Below, piece by piece: positions 7,895 to 16,769 of a stretch of DNA of 64,000 nt. Within the stretch, counting starts at the first letter, position 1. Each line of letters begins with the position of its first letter. The notes beneath the pieces were generated by a model. That model searched no databases, had not been told where the DNA came from, and saw nothing but the letters and a program-made list of their open reading frames with translations. Both the position numbers and the translations under genes were made by a program. Source of the DNA: Granulosicoccus sp964449565 (lineage in GTDB: Bacteria; Pseudomonadota; Gammaproteobacteria; Granulosicoccales; Granulosicoccaceae); assembly GCA_964449565.1 (NCBI GenBank), contig CAYUZB010000005.1, positions 13,940 through 77,939 of the forward strand, written 5' to 3'.

Positions 7895-9774
7895 GTGGGC
7901 TTTTCGCTGTCTAGCGACAAGTTGGGATTCCAGTAAGGGTCATTGTTGATCACACTCAGCCAGCGTTGCCTTAGAGTTTCGCACTCGCGTTTGAAGCGTG
8001 CAGCCTTTGCCGGCGAGTCATCGGCTCCACGGGAGACTGATTCGTGGTGCAACAAAGTCACAAACGGTAAAAGGACGTTGTCATACCCATGACTTGCCAC
8101 TCTTAGGCAGAGGTCCACATCGTTGAACGCGACTTGCAAGGCTTCTTCATCAAACCCTCCGCTATTGATGAACACGTCCCGACGAATGGCAAGACAGGCG
8201 GCGGTCACCGCAGATGTCTGGTGAGCAAGGCAGAGCTTGTGCAGATATCCGCTGTCGCGATCCGATGCAAATCGATTCACATGCCCGGCAAGCCCTTTCA
8301 TACCCATGACAATGCCGGCATGTTGTACACGAGAATTGGCGTACAAGAGTCTCGCACCGACACAACCACAGGTAGCTTGCCTGGCCTGGGCAACCAACTC
8401 TTCAAGCCAACGACCGTCTATCACTTCCGTGTCATTGTTCAATAGAACGACTATATCTGCCGATGATTCTCGAACGGCAGCATTATTGATTGCGGAATAA
8501 TTGAATTCACCTGGAAATGCTGTGAAGGATACGCGAGGCTCATCATCAAGCGCTTGCTTGAAAGAAAAGAACCCGGGCTCAGCGCTATCGTTGTCCATCA
8601 CCCTAATGTGGTAATTCGGGTAAACGGTAAGTTTGAGGATGGATTCGACACAGGCGCGCAGTATCGGTTCTCGGTCACGCGTAGGAATGATGATGTCGAC
8701 ATCCGGCGCTGGATCAGGTAACGGCCACCGGGTACGAAACAGGCTCGGAACGGTTGCGGGAATGATTCGTGGGCGTAGATTGTCTTCCGGTATTCTGCTC
8801 TGCCAGTACTGTTCAAGTACTTGTCTGTCATTTTCACCAATAGAGAACCATTGATCTTTCGATTTTGATTTGCGAGCAGAATACAAGACCGCCGGTATTC
8901 TGAGCACGTCATCAGTTGTGAGAACGTGACTGGCGCGCATCAGAAAATCATATTCTTTCGAATTGCCTAGCGAATCGTCAAGTCCGCCGAGTTTTTCAAA
9001 CAAAGCTCGGGTACACGAAAATACGCGTCCGATATAGTTTCCTGATTGCAACAGCGTGATGTCCCAGGAGGGTTTCATGACGCCATGTAGAGCTTGACCG
9101 CTTGTATCTATAAGCTGATGATCGCTGTAGCACAATTGAACCTGAGGGTTTGCATTGAGATGCGTAAGAAGAATTGCCTCGGCATCTTCATGCAAAATGA
9201 TCTCATCAGAGGTGATGAGCAAAGCATCATTGCTGGATTCTCTATCCGGATTCTGGGGTAGGCGCGAACCGCCATCGGGATGCCGCAACAACCATTCGCC
9301 ATAGTCCGGTTCTTCCCGAAAAGCACGCATGAATTTGTCATAGCTTTCATACGATACGGTTCGCCGACATTTTTTTTTCATGCGATCCATTGCGAATCCT
9401 CGACTGAGGCGAGACAGCTCGATATGAATATCTGTTCGCTCAGGGGTAGCCCGGTTTGCCATTTCGCGATCTATCGAGATACCCAGCTCTTTCAGTCGTG
9501 AACGGATGTATACGATCCGTCGACTTAAACCGGTTACACCGAGTTGCAGGGACGCAGTATGATCCTTGAAGTGCAGATCCAGGCCGGCGCCCATGGATTC
9601 GCTGCCCGAATATACGCTCAGCATGTACCAGCCAGCGGCAAGGTTGCAGTGGCTGCGAAAAGCGGATTTATTGTCTGACGAATCCCCCATGCCAGTTGTT
9701 GGAATGAGATCCAGTTCAACTATGAGCCCGAGGTGCTTGCGTAGACGTGTGTTGAGACTTTGGCGGCTTGTCAT
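7879..9774 (-). CDS. GT2 family glycosyltransferase with degenerate first GT-A domain
   Basis: 631 residues. The C-terminal half (about 358-590) is a full GT2 domain: PDVDIIIPTRDR, then VVLLNNDTEV containing the metal/nucleotide-binding acidic pair, and FNDVDLCLR near the end. Ahead of it (about 185-300) lies the back half of another GT-A domain (YSDHQLID, then NYIGRVFSC and SKEYDFLMRAS), seemingly without its own nucleotide-binding strand. Tandem GT2 proteins of this layout are common in surface polysaccharide loci. ATG 9774 is preferred to the longer start at 9876, which would run into the divergent promoter region. The first 180 residues are beta-rich and unrecognised. A likely cytoplasmic or membrane-associated transferase that extends the capsule chain. 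Confidence 0.82.
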   Translation of the reverse strand: MTSRQSLNTRLRKHLGLIVELDLIPTTGMGDSSDNKSAFRSHCNLAAGWYMLSVYSGSESMGAGLDLHFKDHTASLQLGVTGLSRRIVYIRSRLKELGISIDREMANRATPERTDIHIELSRLSRGFAMDRMKKKCRRTVSYESYDKFMRAFREEPDYGEWLLRHPDGGSRLPQNPDRESSNDALLITSDEIILHEDAEAILLTHLNANPQVQLCYSDHQLIDTSGQALHGVMKPSWDITLLQSGNYIGRVFSCTRALFEKLGGLDDSLGNSKEYDFLMRASHVLTTDDVLRIPAVLYSARKSKSKDQWFSIGENDRQVLEQYWQSRIPEDNLRPRIIPATVPSLFRTRWPLPDPAPDVDIIIPTRDREPILRACVESILKLTVYPNYHIRVMDNDSAEPGFFSFKQALDDEPRVSFTAFPGEFNYSAINNAAVRESSADIVVLLNNDTEVIDGRWLEELVAQARQATCGCVGARLLYANSRVQHAGIVMGMKGLAGHVNRFASDRDSGYLHKLCLAHQTSAVTAACLAIRRDVFINSGGFDEEALQVAFNDVDLCLRVASHGYDNVLLPFVTLLHHESVSRGADDSPAKAARFKRECETLRQRWLSVINNDPYWNPNLSLDSEKPTYAAE

Positions 9775-9949
9775 GTGATGCACTGCGGTGTTTTCATAGT
9801 ATAGCGTGAAGTGCTTCACGTGGATTAGTAATCGAGGAGGTTCAACGTCATTTTTCCGTTGTTTTGCCCGGTTCACTAATTGGTCGAAAAAACAGATTGA
9901 AACGCTATACCGTCAACAAATTGGTTTTATCGCGGTGGCGACGCGCAAA

Positions 9950-9977
9950 TTGACAGTGCATCATTGGCCCATAATAA
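9950..9977 (+). promoter_or_regulatory. candidate sigma70 promoter of the CEMIP-like gene
   Basis: A perfect TTGACA (9950-9955) is followed after 16 bases by TAATAA (9972-9977). Transcription would start near 9984, giving a leader of about 17 bases before ATG 10001. It is in the 226-bp gap between divergent genes starting at 9774 and 10001. Confidence 0.45.
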
Positions 9978-10000
9978 AAACTATAAATCGGGTCCACAGG

Positions 10001-12427
10001 ATGTTTAATCTTCGTCCACGAACAATCTTCCTTCTTTCAATGGTCTCTGTGCTGACTGCCTGTGGTGGTGGTTCTGGCAATTCTACAGGGTCACCGAATA
10101 TCCCTTTCGAAGACGCCCCGGATACCAGCATGGCTACCGCGGATATCAGCGTGGCCACGCGCTGGTCTGATCCAGCGACCTGGGGTGGTGCGGTTCCCGC
10201 GGACAATACCGAAATTCTGATCCCACGCGGCCAGACCATCATCCTTGACCAGGATGTATCAGCTGCAACCCTGACTATTAATGGAGCTCTCGTTTGTGAC
10301 AATCGAGATCTGGCCTTAAGCGCTCGTTGGATTATGGTGCATGGCAATCTTGAATGCGGTACCGCTGAAAAACCCTTTTTGAATCGTTTTGATATTACGT
10401 TGACCGGCAATGACAAGGATGAATCAGTCATGGGTATGGGGACCAAGACGATCGCTGCCATGGGTGGTGGTGTTATCTCGTTGCATGGTCAGCCGCGCAC
10501 CAGTTGGTTGATGCTCAACGGCACCGTCAATCCAGGTACCAGGGAGATCCGCACTGAATACGCGACTAACTGGCGCGCTGGAGACACCATCGTGGTGACT
10601 TCGACTGCTGATTCCATGCATGAAGCCGAAACACACGTTATCCAGAGCATCAACGGTGAATCGATCACACTCAATCGAGCACTGGAGCATCGCCACTTTG
10701 GCGAGGTGCAGTCTTTCTCCAATGGACAACGCAACTGGGATGTTGACACACGGGCGGAAGTCGCTTTGTTGTCTCGCAATATTCGTATTCAAGGTGATGA
10801 GGCATCCGAAGCAGATCGCTTTGGTGCACACATGATGATCATGGAAGGTTCGATCGGTTTGATCTCTGGTGTTGAATTTCGTCGAGTGGGGCAAGAGGGT
10901 ATTCTCGGACGGTATCCATTTCACTGGCATATAGCTAATAACGTTGAAGGTCAGTACATTCGCAATTCGTCCATTGTCAGAAGCTACAATCGCTGTATCA
11001 CTGTTCATGCTTCGCATAATGCACTTGTTGAGGATAACGTTTGCATGGACCACGTTGGTCACGGCTTCTTTCTCGAAGACGGTGGTGAGACCGGTAATGT
11101 ATTCAATCGCAATCTTGGATTGCTCACCCGTCGGCCGAGTGATGAAGTTGCATTGATACCCAGCGACATCCAGCAAGGCGAAGCCGCACGAGGCCCTTCA
11201 ACGTTCTGGATCTCGAATGGGGATAATACTTTTATTGGCAATGCTGCTGCGGGATCCGACGGTCTTGGATTCTGGTATGACACGGATGAAACGGTTTCTG
11301 GTTCCTCCGAGGGCCTTTCGCGTTACCGCAATGTATCACCGATGTTTTCAAAGTTTGGTGAGTTTCGGGACAACCGTGTGCACTCTTCTGACATGGCTTT
11401 CAGTACCTGCACGCTTGATAGTGGACCAGCTGGCTATTTGCCGCCTGAGCGCGCTCAGTTCCACAATCTGACAGTTTTTACGGGTGGTGATGGAGCTGTT
11501 TGGCCGTGCGAAGGTGACCAGATTTTTACCGAACTCAAAGTGACTGATACCGGACATGCTCATCATGCGGGTTTTGTTGCTCCACGACCAGTCACGGTAA
11601 GAGATTCTTTGTTTGTGGCAAACAGCAAGTTGTCTGATGGTGGACGCGGTCGTCAACGTAGTGCCATCGGTATTTACGACTTTGGTGTGGATTTGCGCAA
11701 TGTACACTTTGCCAATTTTAACAATGAGTACGGAGGCAATTTCATGTTTGGTGCGCGGGATGCCGATGTGCGTATTACCAATAATCCGATTTCAGGTGTA
11801 ACTCTGGCCGATTCCTACCTCTATTATGACCGGCGCAATCAAGCCGAAGATATGCGACCTTCGGCATGGGGTGCTGTAATTCATGATGAAGATGGCAGTT
11901 TGGGCTTGGGCGCCGGAACCGCACTGGTGGCTGATCATCCTATGATGACCGATTCAACCTGTACTGATGTTTTTGCTACAGGGCGCTTGTGTGGTAATCG
12001 ATATGCTCGTATAAAAATGGATTTTGACGGACGTAAAAGCTTGCCGCCTGTCAGACATCTGCGAAGTGATGGGCGTGAGGCCATAGGCCGACCTTTGGCT
12101 GAGCGAGCGCACTACCAAAGTGTTGTTTCAGTCAATCACAATCGTTATCACTATGCCTATGAGTTTGATGCCAGTGTTCTCAATACAGGATCACTGGAAG
12201 CCAGTATTCAGTTCGCTCACAATGATGACACAGCCGTTCTGGAATTTCGTAACCTGCCGTCCAATGCAAGGGTCCGAACGAGCGGTTTTACCGACGCCGG
12301 CAGTGTTGATGCGCTCAAGCAAGGGGCAGGGCGTCAGTACGTATACGATGGTCAGTCAGTATTTGTGAAGCTCAGGGCGTCAGGGGAGATCTGGGGCGCA
12401 AAGGATAAGGTTTCGTTGTCTTGGTAA
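10001..12427 (+). CDS. CEMIP/TMEM2-like lipoprotein with G8 domain (putative hyaluronan-type glycan depolymerase)
   Basis: 808 residues. A signal peptide ends in the lipobox LTAC (Cys21), so an outer-surface or periplasmic lipoprotein is expected. A G8 domain follows from about residue 52 (RWSDPATWGG onward), then parallel beta-helix-like sequence. Several segments closely parallel human CEMIP and TMEM2 as I remember them: AEVALLSRNI, RYPFHWH, NRCITVHASHNALV, GHGFFLEDG, and TFWISN..N with AAAGSDGLGFWYD. In animals these proteins degrade or bind hyaluronan. ATG 10001 was chosen because it places the signal peptide at the N-terminus; the frame is open to 9806. The gene converges on a sulfatase lipoprotein gene and its last 76 bp overlap that gene, hinting at joint action on one extracellular glycan. 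Substrate is inferred, not shown. Confidence 0.85.
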   Translation: MFNLRPRTIFLLSMVSVLTACGGGSGNSTGSPNIPFEDAPDTSMATADISVATRWSDPATWGGAVPADNTEILIPRGQTIILDQDVSAATLTINGALVCDNRDLALSARWIMVHGNLECGTAEKPFLNRFDITLTGNDKDESVMGMGTKTIAAMGGGVISLHGQPRTSWLMLNGTVNPGTREIRTEYATNWRAGDTIVVTSTADSMHEAETHVIQSINGESITLNRALEHRHFGEVQSFSNGQRNWDVDTRAEVALLSRNIRIQGDEASEADRFGAHMMIMEGSIGLISGVEFRRVGQEGILGRYPFHWHIANNVEGQYIRNSSIVRSYNRCITVHASHNALVEDNVCMDHVGHGFFLEDGGETGNVFNRNLGLLTRRPSDEVALIPSDIQQGEAARGPSTFWISNGDNTFIGNAAAGSDGLGFWYDTDETVSGSSEGLSRYRNVSPMFSKFGEFRDNRVHSSDMAFSTCTLDSGPAGYLPPERAQFHNLTVFTGGDGAVWPCEGDQIFTELKVTDTGHAHHAGFVAPRPVTVRDSLFVANSKLSDGGRGRQRSAIGIYDFGVDLRNVHFANFNNEYGGNFMFGARDADVRITNNPISGVTLADSYLYYDRRNQAEDMRPSAWGAVIHDEDGSLGLGAGTALVADHPMMTDSTCTDVFATGRLCGNRYARIKMDFDGRKSLPPVRHLRSDGREAIGRPLAERAHYQSVVSVNHNRYHYAYEFDASVLNTGSLEASIQFAHNDDTAVLEFRNLPSNARVRTSGFTDAGSVDALKQGAGRQYVYDGQSVFVKLRASGEIWGAKDKVSLSW

Positions 12428-14787
12428 GACCATTCATGAACCACATCACCTGACAGTGTGGTCAATGAGATGTTTTCGATGACTAGACCCGAAGCCTCTG
12501 CTGGTACCTCCAGGCGTAGACTGTCAATGTCTTCAGCACTGTCGATCAACAACTCCAGTGTTTGAGTCTGATTGTCACCGAGCAGGGAAGCTGATGAGAA
12601 TTCGGTGTCTGAGAAAGTATTATATTCTGAACGCCAATGCGCATTGAGCGTTGTATCTTGTGGAGCTCGGTACTGCACGCGTAGGGTAGCGGGCTCGTTA
12701 AGATAGATGTTGTCTGTCGTCAGTAGCATCGCAGTGCTATTGTCAATTGAGCTGATGCTAATTTCATTGGCACCTTTTGTAATGATTGTCGAAGCATTAC
12801 CATGCCAGCTGTCGATCTGTGAAAATCGTTGTGGCGCGTTGCCAAGTAAACGATTCTCTAACGGTAGGTAAATTGTATCTTCAGGCGCTTCGAGGCTGAG
12901 GGACAATGCAAGGTCTCCCGTGTCATCGAATTGTAGAACTACTAGCGTCTCCTTATCCTGCAACGGTGGATTTGGTGCGTTCAGCGGTAGCACGGTTCGA
13001 TTGCTCCAGACTTCCTGCCCGTCAACGTATATGGTGGAAGAAAAGAAATTGTTTCGGCTTAGTATTCTGTTTGCAGTAAAATCTATAAAGGGATCCCAGC
13101 CACTCATGCGCGATATCGGGATTGCAACAAGTACTGATTCACCATGTTCTGTGGTGGGGTCGTCGCGCAATGTGAACAGGTTGTCTTCATTGTCCGGATC
13201 ACGCGTTTCGCTACGCCAGCTGAGAGCAGGGTTGGGCGCCTGGTTTAAAAATTCGTCAAGTGTAAAGCTAGAGTAATAGCTTGCTAAAGCTGCAGCATCC
13301 TGGGTTGCAATCGGGTCTGACACCTGGATTGTACTGATAGGATAAGATTTTCGAGGCGTCCATCCATTTTCAGTGGTAATCGCTTTAAGGCGTCGATGCA
13401 TATCGACACGCACTTGTTCATAACTTGCGTCAGCATATACGCTACGAGTTTCTTTCGGGTCATTGACCAGGTCGTATAGTTCGTAGTGTCCTTCAACTTC
13501 AAGCGATTTGATCAGTTTATACTCATCAGTGCGTACGGCGGCTTGAGCTTTTTCATACATTAGAAATAGTTCTTGCCGCCATTGATTATCGGTAGTATTT
13601 TCATTGAGTTCTCGCAAACTCGATCCAGACATGTACGTGGGTATTTCAGCGTTGGCAAAGTCGAGTATGGTCGGAGCAATATCCAGCGTGCTCACCAGTT
13701 CGGAAAAACGCCTGCCAGTGTCTTCGGCACCAGGAAAATCAATGAGCATTGGGACGCGAACTGGCTCTTCGTAAACATAGTGCTTTTCCGTCAAACCATG
13801 ATCGCCCAGGCTGTACCCATTGTCACTTGTGTATATGAACAAGGTGTTGTCCTGCTTGGCGCGAATATTAGTCGCGTCGCGGATAGTTCCTATCGAATCA
13901 TCAAGGCCTAGTATCGCTCGATAGTGGAATTTAATATACTGGCTCCAGCTGTCGTTGAAGCAGTTGAGACCGCAATGAAATTTATCTATTCCCAACCAAT
14001 CCTTGATTGATTGCAACTTGCCGCTGACAGAGAAATCTTCATTAAACGTATCAGGTCGAGGAATATCAACCTCATCAAAACTGTTTTTATAGCGTTCGGG
14101 ATGTTCGAACTGCAGGTGTGGGGCCTTGAGACCGACCATCAAGAACAATGGCTCATCCGAATCGCGATTTTCTGCGATAAATTTACCTGCGCGGTCAGCC
14201 AGAATGTCATCGACATAGCCAAAATGTTGTGTGGCTACGCCATTGACGTGTATTTCTGGATTGAAGAAATCGCCTAACCAGTCAAAACTCTCCCAATGAT
14301 CAAAACCTTTTTTCGGCTTTGACCCATCGCCAAGATGCCATTTGCCGATATACGCTGTTTTGTACCCGGCTTCTTGAAGAAATTCAGCGAACGTTTTTTG
14401 GGTTTCAAGAAAGGAATTGTTACGCCATGCGATTCTCGGTGCACTGGATTGATGTACATCCCGCCCAGTCAGAATTGCGCCACGTGACGGAGAGCAAAGT
14501 GCCATTGGTACAAACGCATTCTCCATCATACTGCCTTCGGTTGCTAATGCATCCATAGCGGGTGTGTTGAGGAATTCATGCCCACGTGCGCTCTGCAGAT
14601 CCCAACGCATGTCGTCAGCTACGACAAGAACGATATCAGGCCGAGGATCCGGATTAGCAGCAAGCGGTGGTAGCGTATTCGTATCGCCTTCAGAACAGGC
14701 GCTGAGCAGAGCAAGGCTGAGCGCAAGAAGTCCAGTCTTTCCATACAGTGTTGCGATCACGATGTTTAAACCACTTTGTATTTGCAA
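12352..14787 (-). CDS. sulfatase lipoprotein (type I, Cys-type) with C-terminal beta-sandwich extension
   Basis: 811 residues from TTG 14787; GTG 14760 is an alternative that gives a tighter signal peptide. The signal peptide ends at lipobox LLSAC. The sulfatase domain (about 48-500) has the first metal-binding pair in VVADDMRWD, the formylglycine signature CSPSRGAILTGR (Cys98), GKWHLGD, and TSDNGYSLGDHG near the second metal site. The Cys in C-x-P-x-R must be oxidised to formylglycine by an activating enzyme not encoded here. About 300 residues beyond the sulfatase domain are beta-rich and may bind glycan. The substrate is a sulfate ester, plausibly on a glycosaminoglycan-like polymer given the convergent CEMIP-like gene. 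The 3' end overlaps that gene by 76 bp. Confidence 0.87.
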   Translation of the reverse strand: MQIQSGLNIVIATLYGKTGLLALSLALLSACSEGDTNTLPPLAANPDPRPDIVLVVADDMRWDLQSARGHEFLNTPAMDALATEGSMMENAFVPMALCSPSRGAILTGRDVHQSSAPRIAWRNNSFLETQKTFAEFLQEAGYKTAYIGKWHLGDGSKPKKGFDHWESFDWLGDFFNPEIHVNGVATQHFGYVDDILADRAGKFIAENRDSDEPLFLMVGLKAPHLQFEHPERYKNSFDEVDIPRPDTFNEDFSVSGKLQSIKDWLGIDKFHCGLNCFNDSWSQYIKFHYRAILGLDDSIGTIRDATNIRAKQDNTLFIYTSDNGYSLGDHGLTEKHYVYEEPVRVPMLIDFPGAEDTGRRFSELVSTLDIAPTILDFANAEIPTYMSGSSLRELNENTTDNQWRQELFLMYEKAQAAVRTDEYKLIKSLEVEGHYELYDLVNDPKETRSVYADASYEQVRVDMHRRLKAITTENGWTPRKSYPISTIQVSDPIATQDAAALASYYSSFTLDEFLNQAPNPALSWRSETRDPDNEDNLFTLRDDPTTEHGESVLVAIPISRMSGWDPFIDFTANRILSRNNFFSSTIYVDGQEVWSNRTVLPLNAPNPPLQDKETLVVLQFDDTGDLALSLSLEAPEDTIYLPLENRLLGNAPQRFSQIDSWHGNASTIITKGANEISISSIDNSTAMLLTTDNIYLNEPATLRVQYRAPQDTTLNAHWRSEYNTFSDTEFSSASLLGDNQTQTLELLIDSAEDIDSLRLEVPAEASGLVIENISLTTLSGDVVHEWSYQDNETLSFAPQISPDALSFTNTD

Positions 14788-14861
14788 ATCGTCAAGACGC
14801 GCAAATTATGTGCCATCAGCTGATAAAAGATACGGATATATTTTGCGAGTAATGGGACGTT

Positions 14862-15313
14862 TTGGTGGCACGTTTTCTGTATTTCTTTGCAAAGAAAATC
14901 CAATGGACAATTCGCGTGATTGCCTATCACATTCTTTGCCACGACAACTTTCCGCAAGTGGCGAAATTGATCGATGCCCTGTACAGCACGGAAGATATAT
15001 TCCTGATAGATATTGATGACGGCGGTGCACCGAATACCACAGCCATCGAACGTTTCGTATCGCGAGAAAACGTACACATTACGCGTGATAGGAATATCGG
15101 CTGGGGTGGTGCGGGTACGTTACGCAAAACCATCCGCGGCGCCTTTTTCCTGCTCGATGCGGACAAGCGCTGGGACTATTACGTCACATTGAGTGGTCAG
15201 GATTTACCCTTGCAGTCGCCAGACGCTATCAAGTCCCGGCTTAGTGAAGGTTTAAGCGACAACATCAGTTATATCCGTGCTTTCGAGCATAAACCGGAAC
15301 GACTTGAAGACCA
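14862..15313 (+). CDS. GT14-like Core-2/I-branching glycosyltransferase, N-terminal part (cut by scaffold gap)
   Basis: About 150 residues before the 100-N gap. IAYHILCHDNFPQVAKLIDAL, split here as IAYHILCHDN and FPQVAKLIDAL, matches the opening of Core-2/I-branching (GT14) proteins. FLIDIDDGG, the NIGWGGAGTL segment and YYVTLSGQDLPLQ, a close version of the family's 'LSGxDxPL' motif, follow in order. The family transfers GlcNAc or xylose. The start is uncertain: TTG 14862, GTG 14865, or GTG 14916, the last placing IAYHI directly at the N-terminus. The frame happens to remain open through the N run into kpsS, but these are two different proteins. The C-terminal half is missing. Confidence 0.75.
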
Positions 15314-15413
15314 NNNNNNNNNNNNNNNNNNNNNNNNNNNNNNNNNNNNNNNNNNNNNNNNNNNNNNNNNNNNNNNNNNNNNNNNNNNNNNNNNNNNNNN
15401 NNNNNNNNNNNNN
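15314..15413. other. scaffold gap of 100 N
   Basis: Exactly 100 unknown bases, the usual placeholder for a gap of unknown length. It separates the N-terminal part of the GT14-like gene from kpsS. At least the C-terminal half of the GT14 enzyme, and possibly more genes, are hidden here. Confidence 0.97.
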
Positions 15414-15416
15414 TCG

Positions 15417-16763
15417 ATGAATAAGAGTGAAAAAATGGATTTCCCGCTCCCAACTCGACGTGCCGTCCTTTTGTTACAGGGGCCGGTCGGGCCATTCTTC
15501 AGCCGCTTTGGTGATGATCTTGAATCCCGTGGATTCGACGTTTACAAAGTCAATTTCAACGGCGGCGACAAGTTTTTTTACAAGCGTCCGCAAGCGATAG
15601 ATTTCACCGGCGAACTCGATGAATGGGAAGCCTATCTGGAAAGACTGGTTGTCAATAAAGAGATTGGTCGATTCTATTTGTTTGGTGATTGTCGCGCATA
15701 CCATCGGATAGCCAAACGTGTTGCCGCTCGGCACGATATACGTGTTTTTGTGTTTGAAGAAGGGTATATAAGGCCCAATTACATCACCCTTGAAGAGGGT
15801 GGTGTTAATGGCAATTCTCGCATGCTCGAGGGTGTAGCGCCGTTCAGCGCAGAAGCACATACATTGCCGGATGAGACTGCTTCGCCGAAACGAGTGTTCA
15901 TGATCACCGCTATTTTTTCGATGATCTACTACTGGGCTAGTGCTTTCTATCAGTCGAAATTTGAGCACTATCAGCATCACCGCCCCTTTGAATGGTTTTC
16001 GGAAGGTTCTATCTGGATTCGGTCAGGTTTTCGCAAATGGCGCTACTCTCGCCGGGAGCGTGGCACGGTAAACGATATTGTTTCTCAATTCGATAAGAAT
16101 TACTTCTTGTGTCCGCTACAAGTGCATTGCGACATGCAGGTAATGGTGCATTCAGACTACAACTCGATCGAACACTTCATCGGTGATGTACTTGCCTCTT
16201 TTGCTGAACATTCACCAAAAAACAAGGCTATCGTGTTCAAACACCATCCTTTGGACCGTGGCTATACAGACTACACGGTTCTGATTGCCAATCTGGTTGG
16301 TGAGTTAGGTTTACAGGGACGCGTGTTCTACGTCCATGACATTTGTCTACCCACGCTCCTGAAGCACGCTGAAGGCACAATACTGATCAATAGCACTGTT
16401 GGTATGTCTTCGCTTTTTCATGGCACACCTGTGAAGACTTTGGGCAAAGCGGTGTACGACCTTCCTGGATTGACGTCGCAATTATCCCTTGACTCGTTCT
16501 GGACAAAGCCTGGTAAGGTTGATGAGTCCTTGTATCAAAATTACCGAAAATTTCTGATCATGCGTAATCAGCTTAATGGCAATTTATATCGCGCCTTAAG
16601 CGACAAGAGTGCAACTGGTATCGTCTGGTCAGAGCAAATCTCGGCTCAGCATCAATACACAGAGTATGAGGAAGACATTCGGTTGCCACGTTTACGTGTG
16701 GTGGGTGGAAGTAGTAGTGTGCAGTCGAAAACTTCAAGCAGCGATGATGCGGAAGCGGCGTAG
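15417..16763 (+). CDS. kpsS: KpsS, capsule lipid-linker beta-Kdo transferase
   Basis: 448 residues from ATG 15417; ATG 15435 (442 residues) is equally possible. The protein begins with the KpsS hallmark LLLQGPVGPFFSRF, continues with YKVNFNGGD, FGDCRAYH and VFVFEEGYIRPNYITLE, and has the C-terminal FKHHPLDRG and NSTVGMSSLFHGTPVK segments. KpsS adds the first Kdo to phosphatidylglycerol and KpsC extends the linker. The last 25 residues are Ser-rich. Its start lies only four bases beyond the scaffold gap, so the true upstream context, including a ribosome-binding site, is unknown. Partner of the KpsC encoded at 5768-7894. Confidence 0.9.
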   Translation: MNKSEKMDFPLPTRRAVLLLQGPVGPFFSRFGDDLESRGFDVYKVNFNGGDKFFYKRPQAIDFTGELDEWEAYLERLVVNKEIGRFYLFGDCRAYHRIAKRVAARHDIRVFVFEEGYIRPNYITLEEGGVNGNSRMLEGVAPFSAEAHTLPDETASPKRVFMITAIFSMIYYWASAFYQSKFEHYQHHRPFEWFSEGSIWIRSGFRKWRYSRRERGTVNDIVSQFDKNYFLCPLQVHCDMQVMVHSDYNSIEHFIGDVLASFAEHSPKNKAIVFKHHPLDRGYTDYTVLIANLVGELGLQGRVFYVHDICLPTLLKHAEGTILINSTVGMSSLFHGTPVKTLGKAVYDLPGLTSQLSLDSFWTKPGKVDESLYQNYRKFLIMRNQLNGNLYRALSDKSATGIVWSEQISAQHQYTEYEEDIRLPRLRVVGGSSSVQSKTSSSDDAEAA

Positions 16764-16769
16764 CTGCAC

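Noticed and set aside
10424..11176. 250-codon minus-strand frame inside the CEMIP-like gene
   Set aside because: No recognisable domain, and the opposite strand is clearly coding over the whole stretch.
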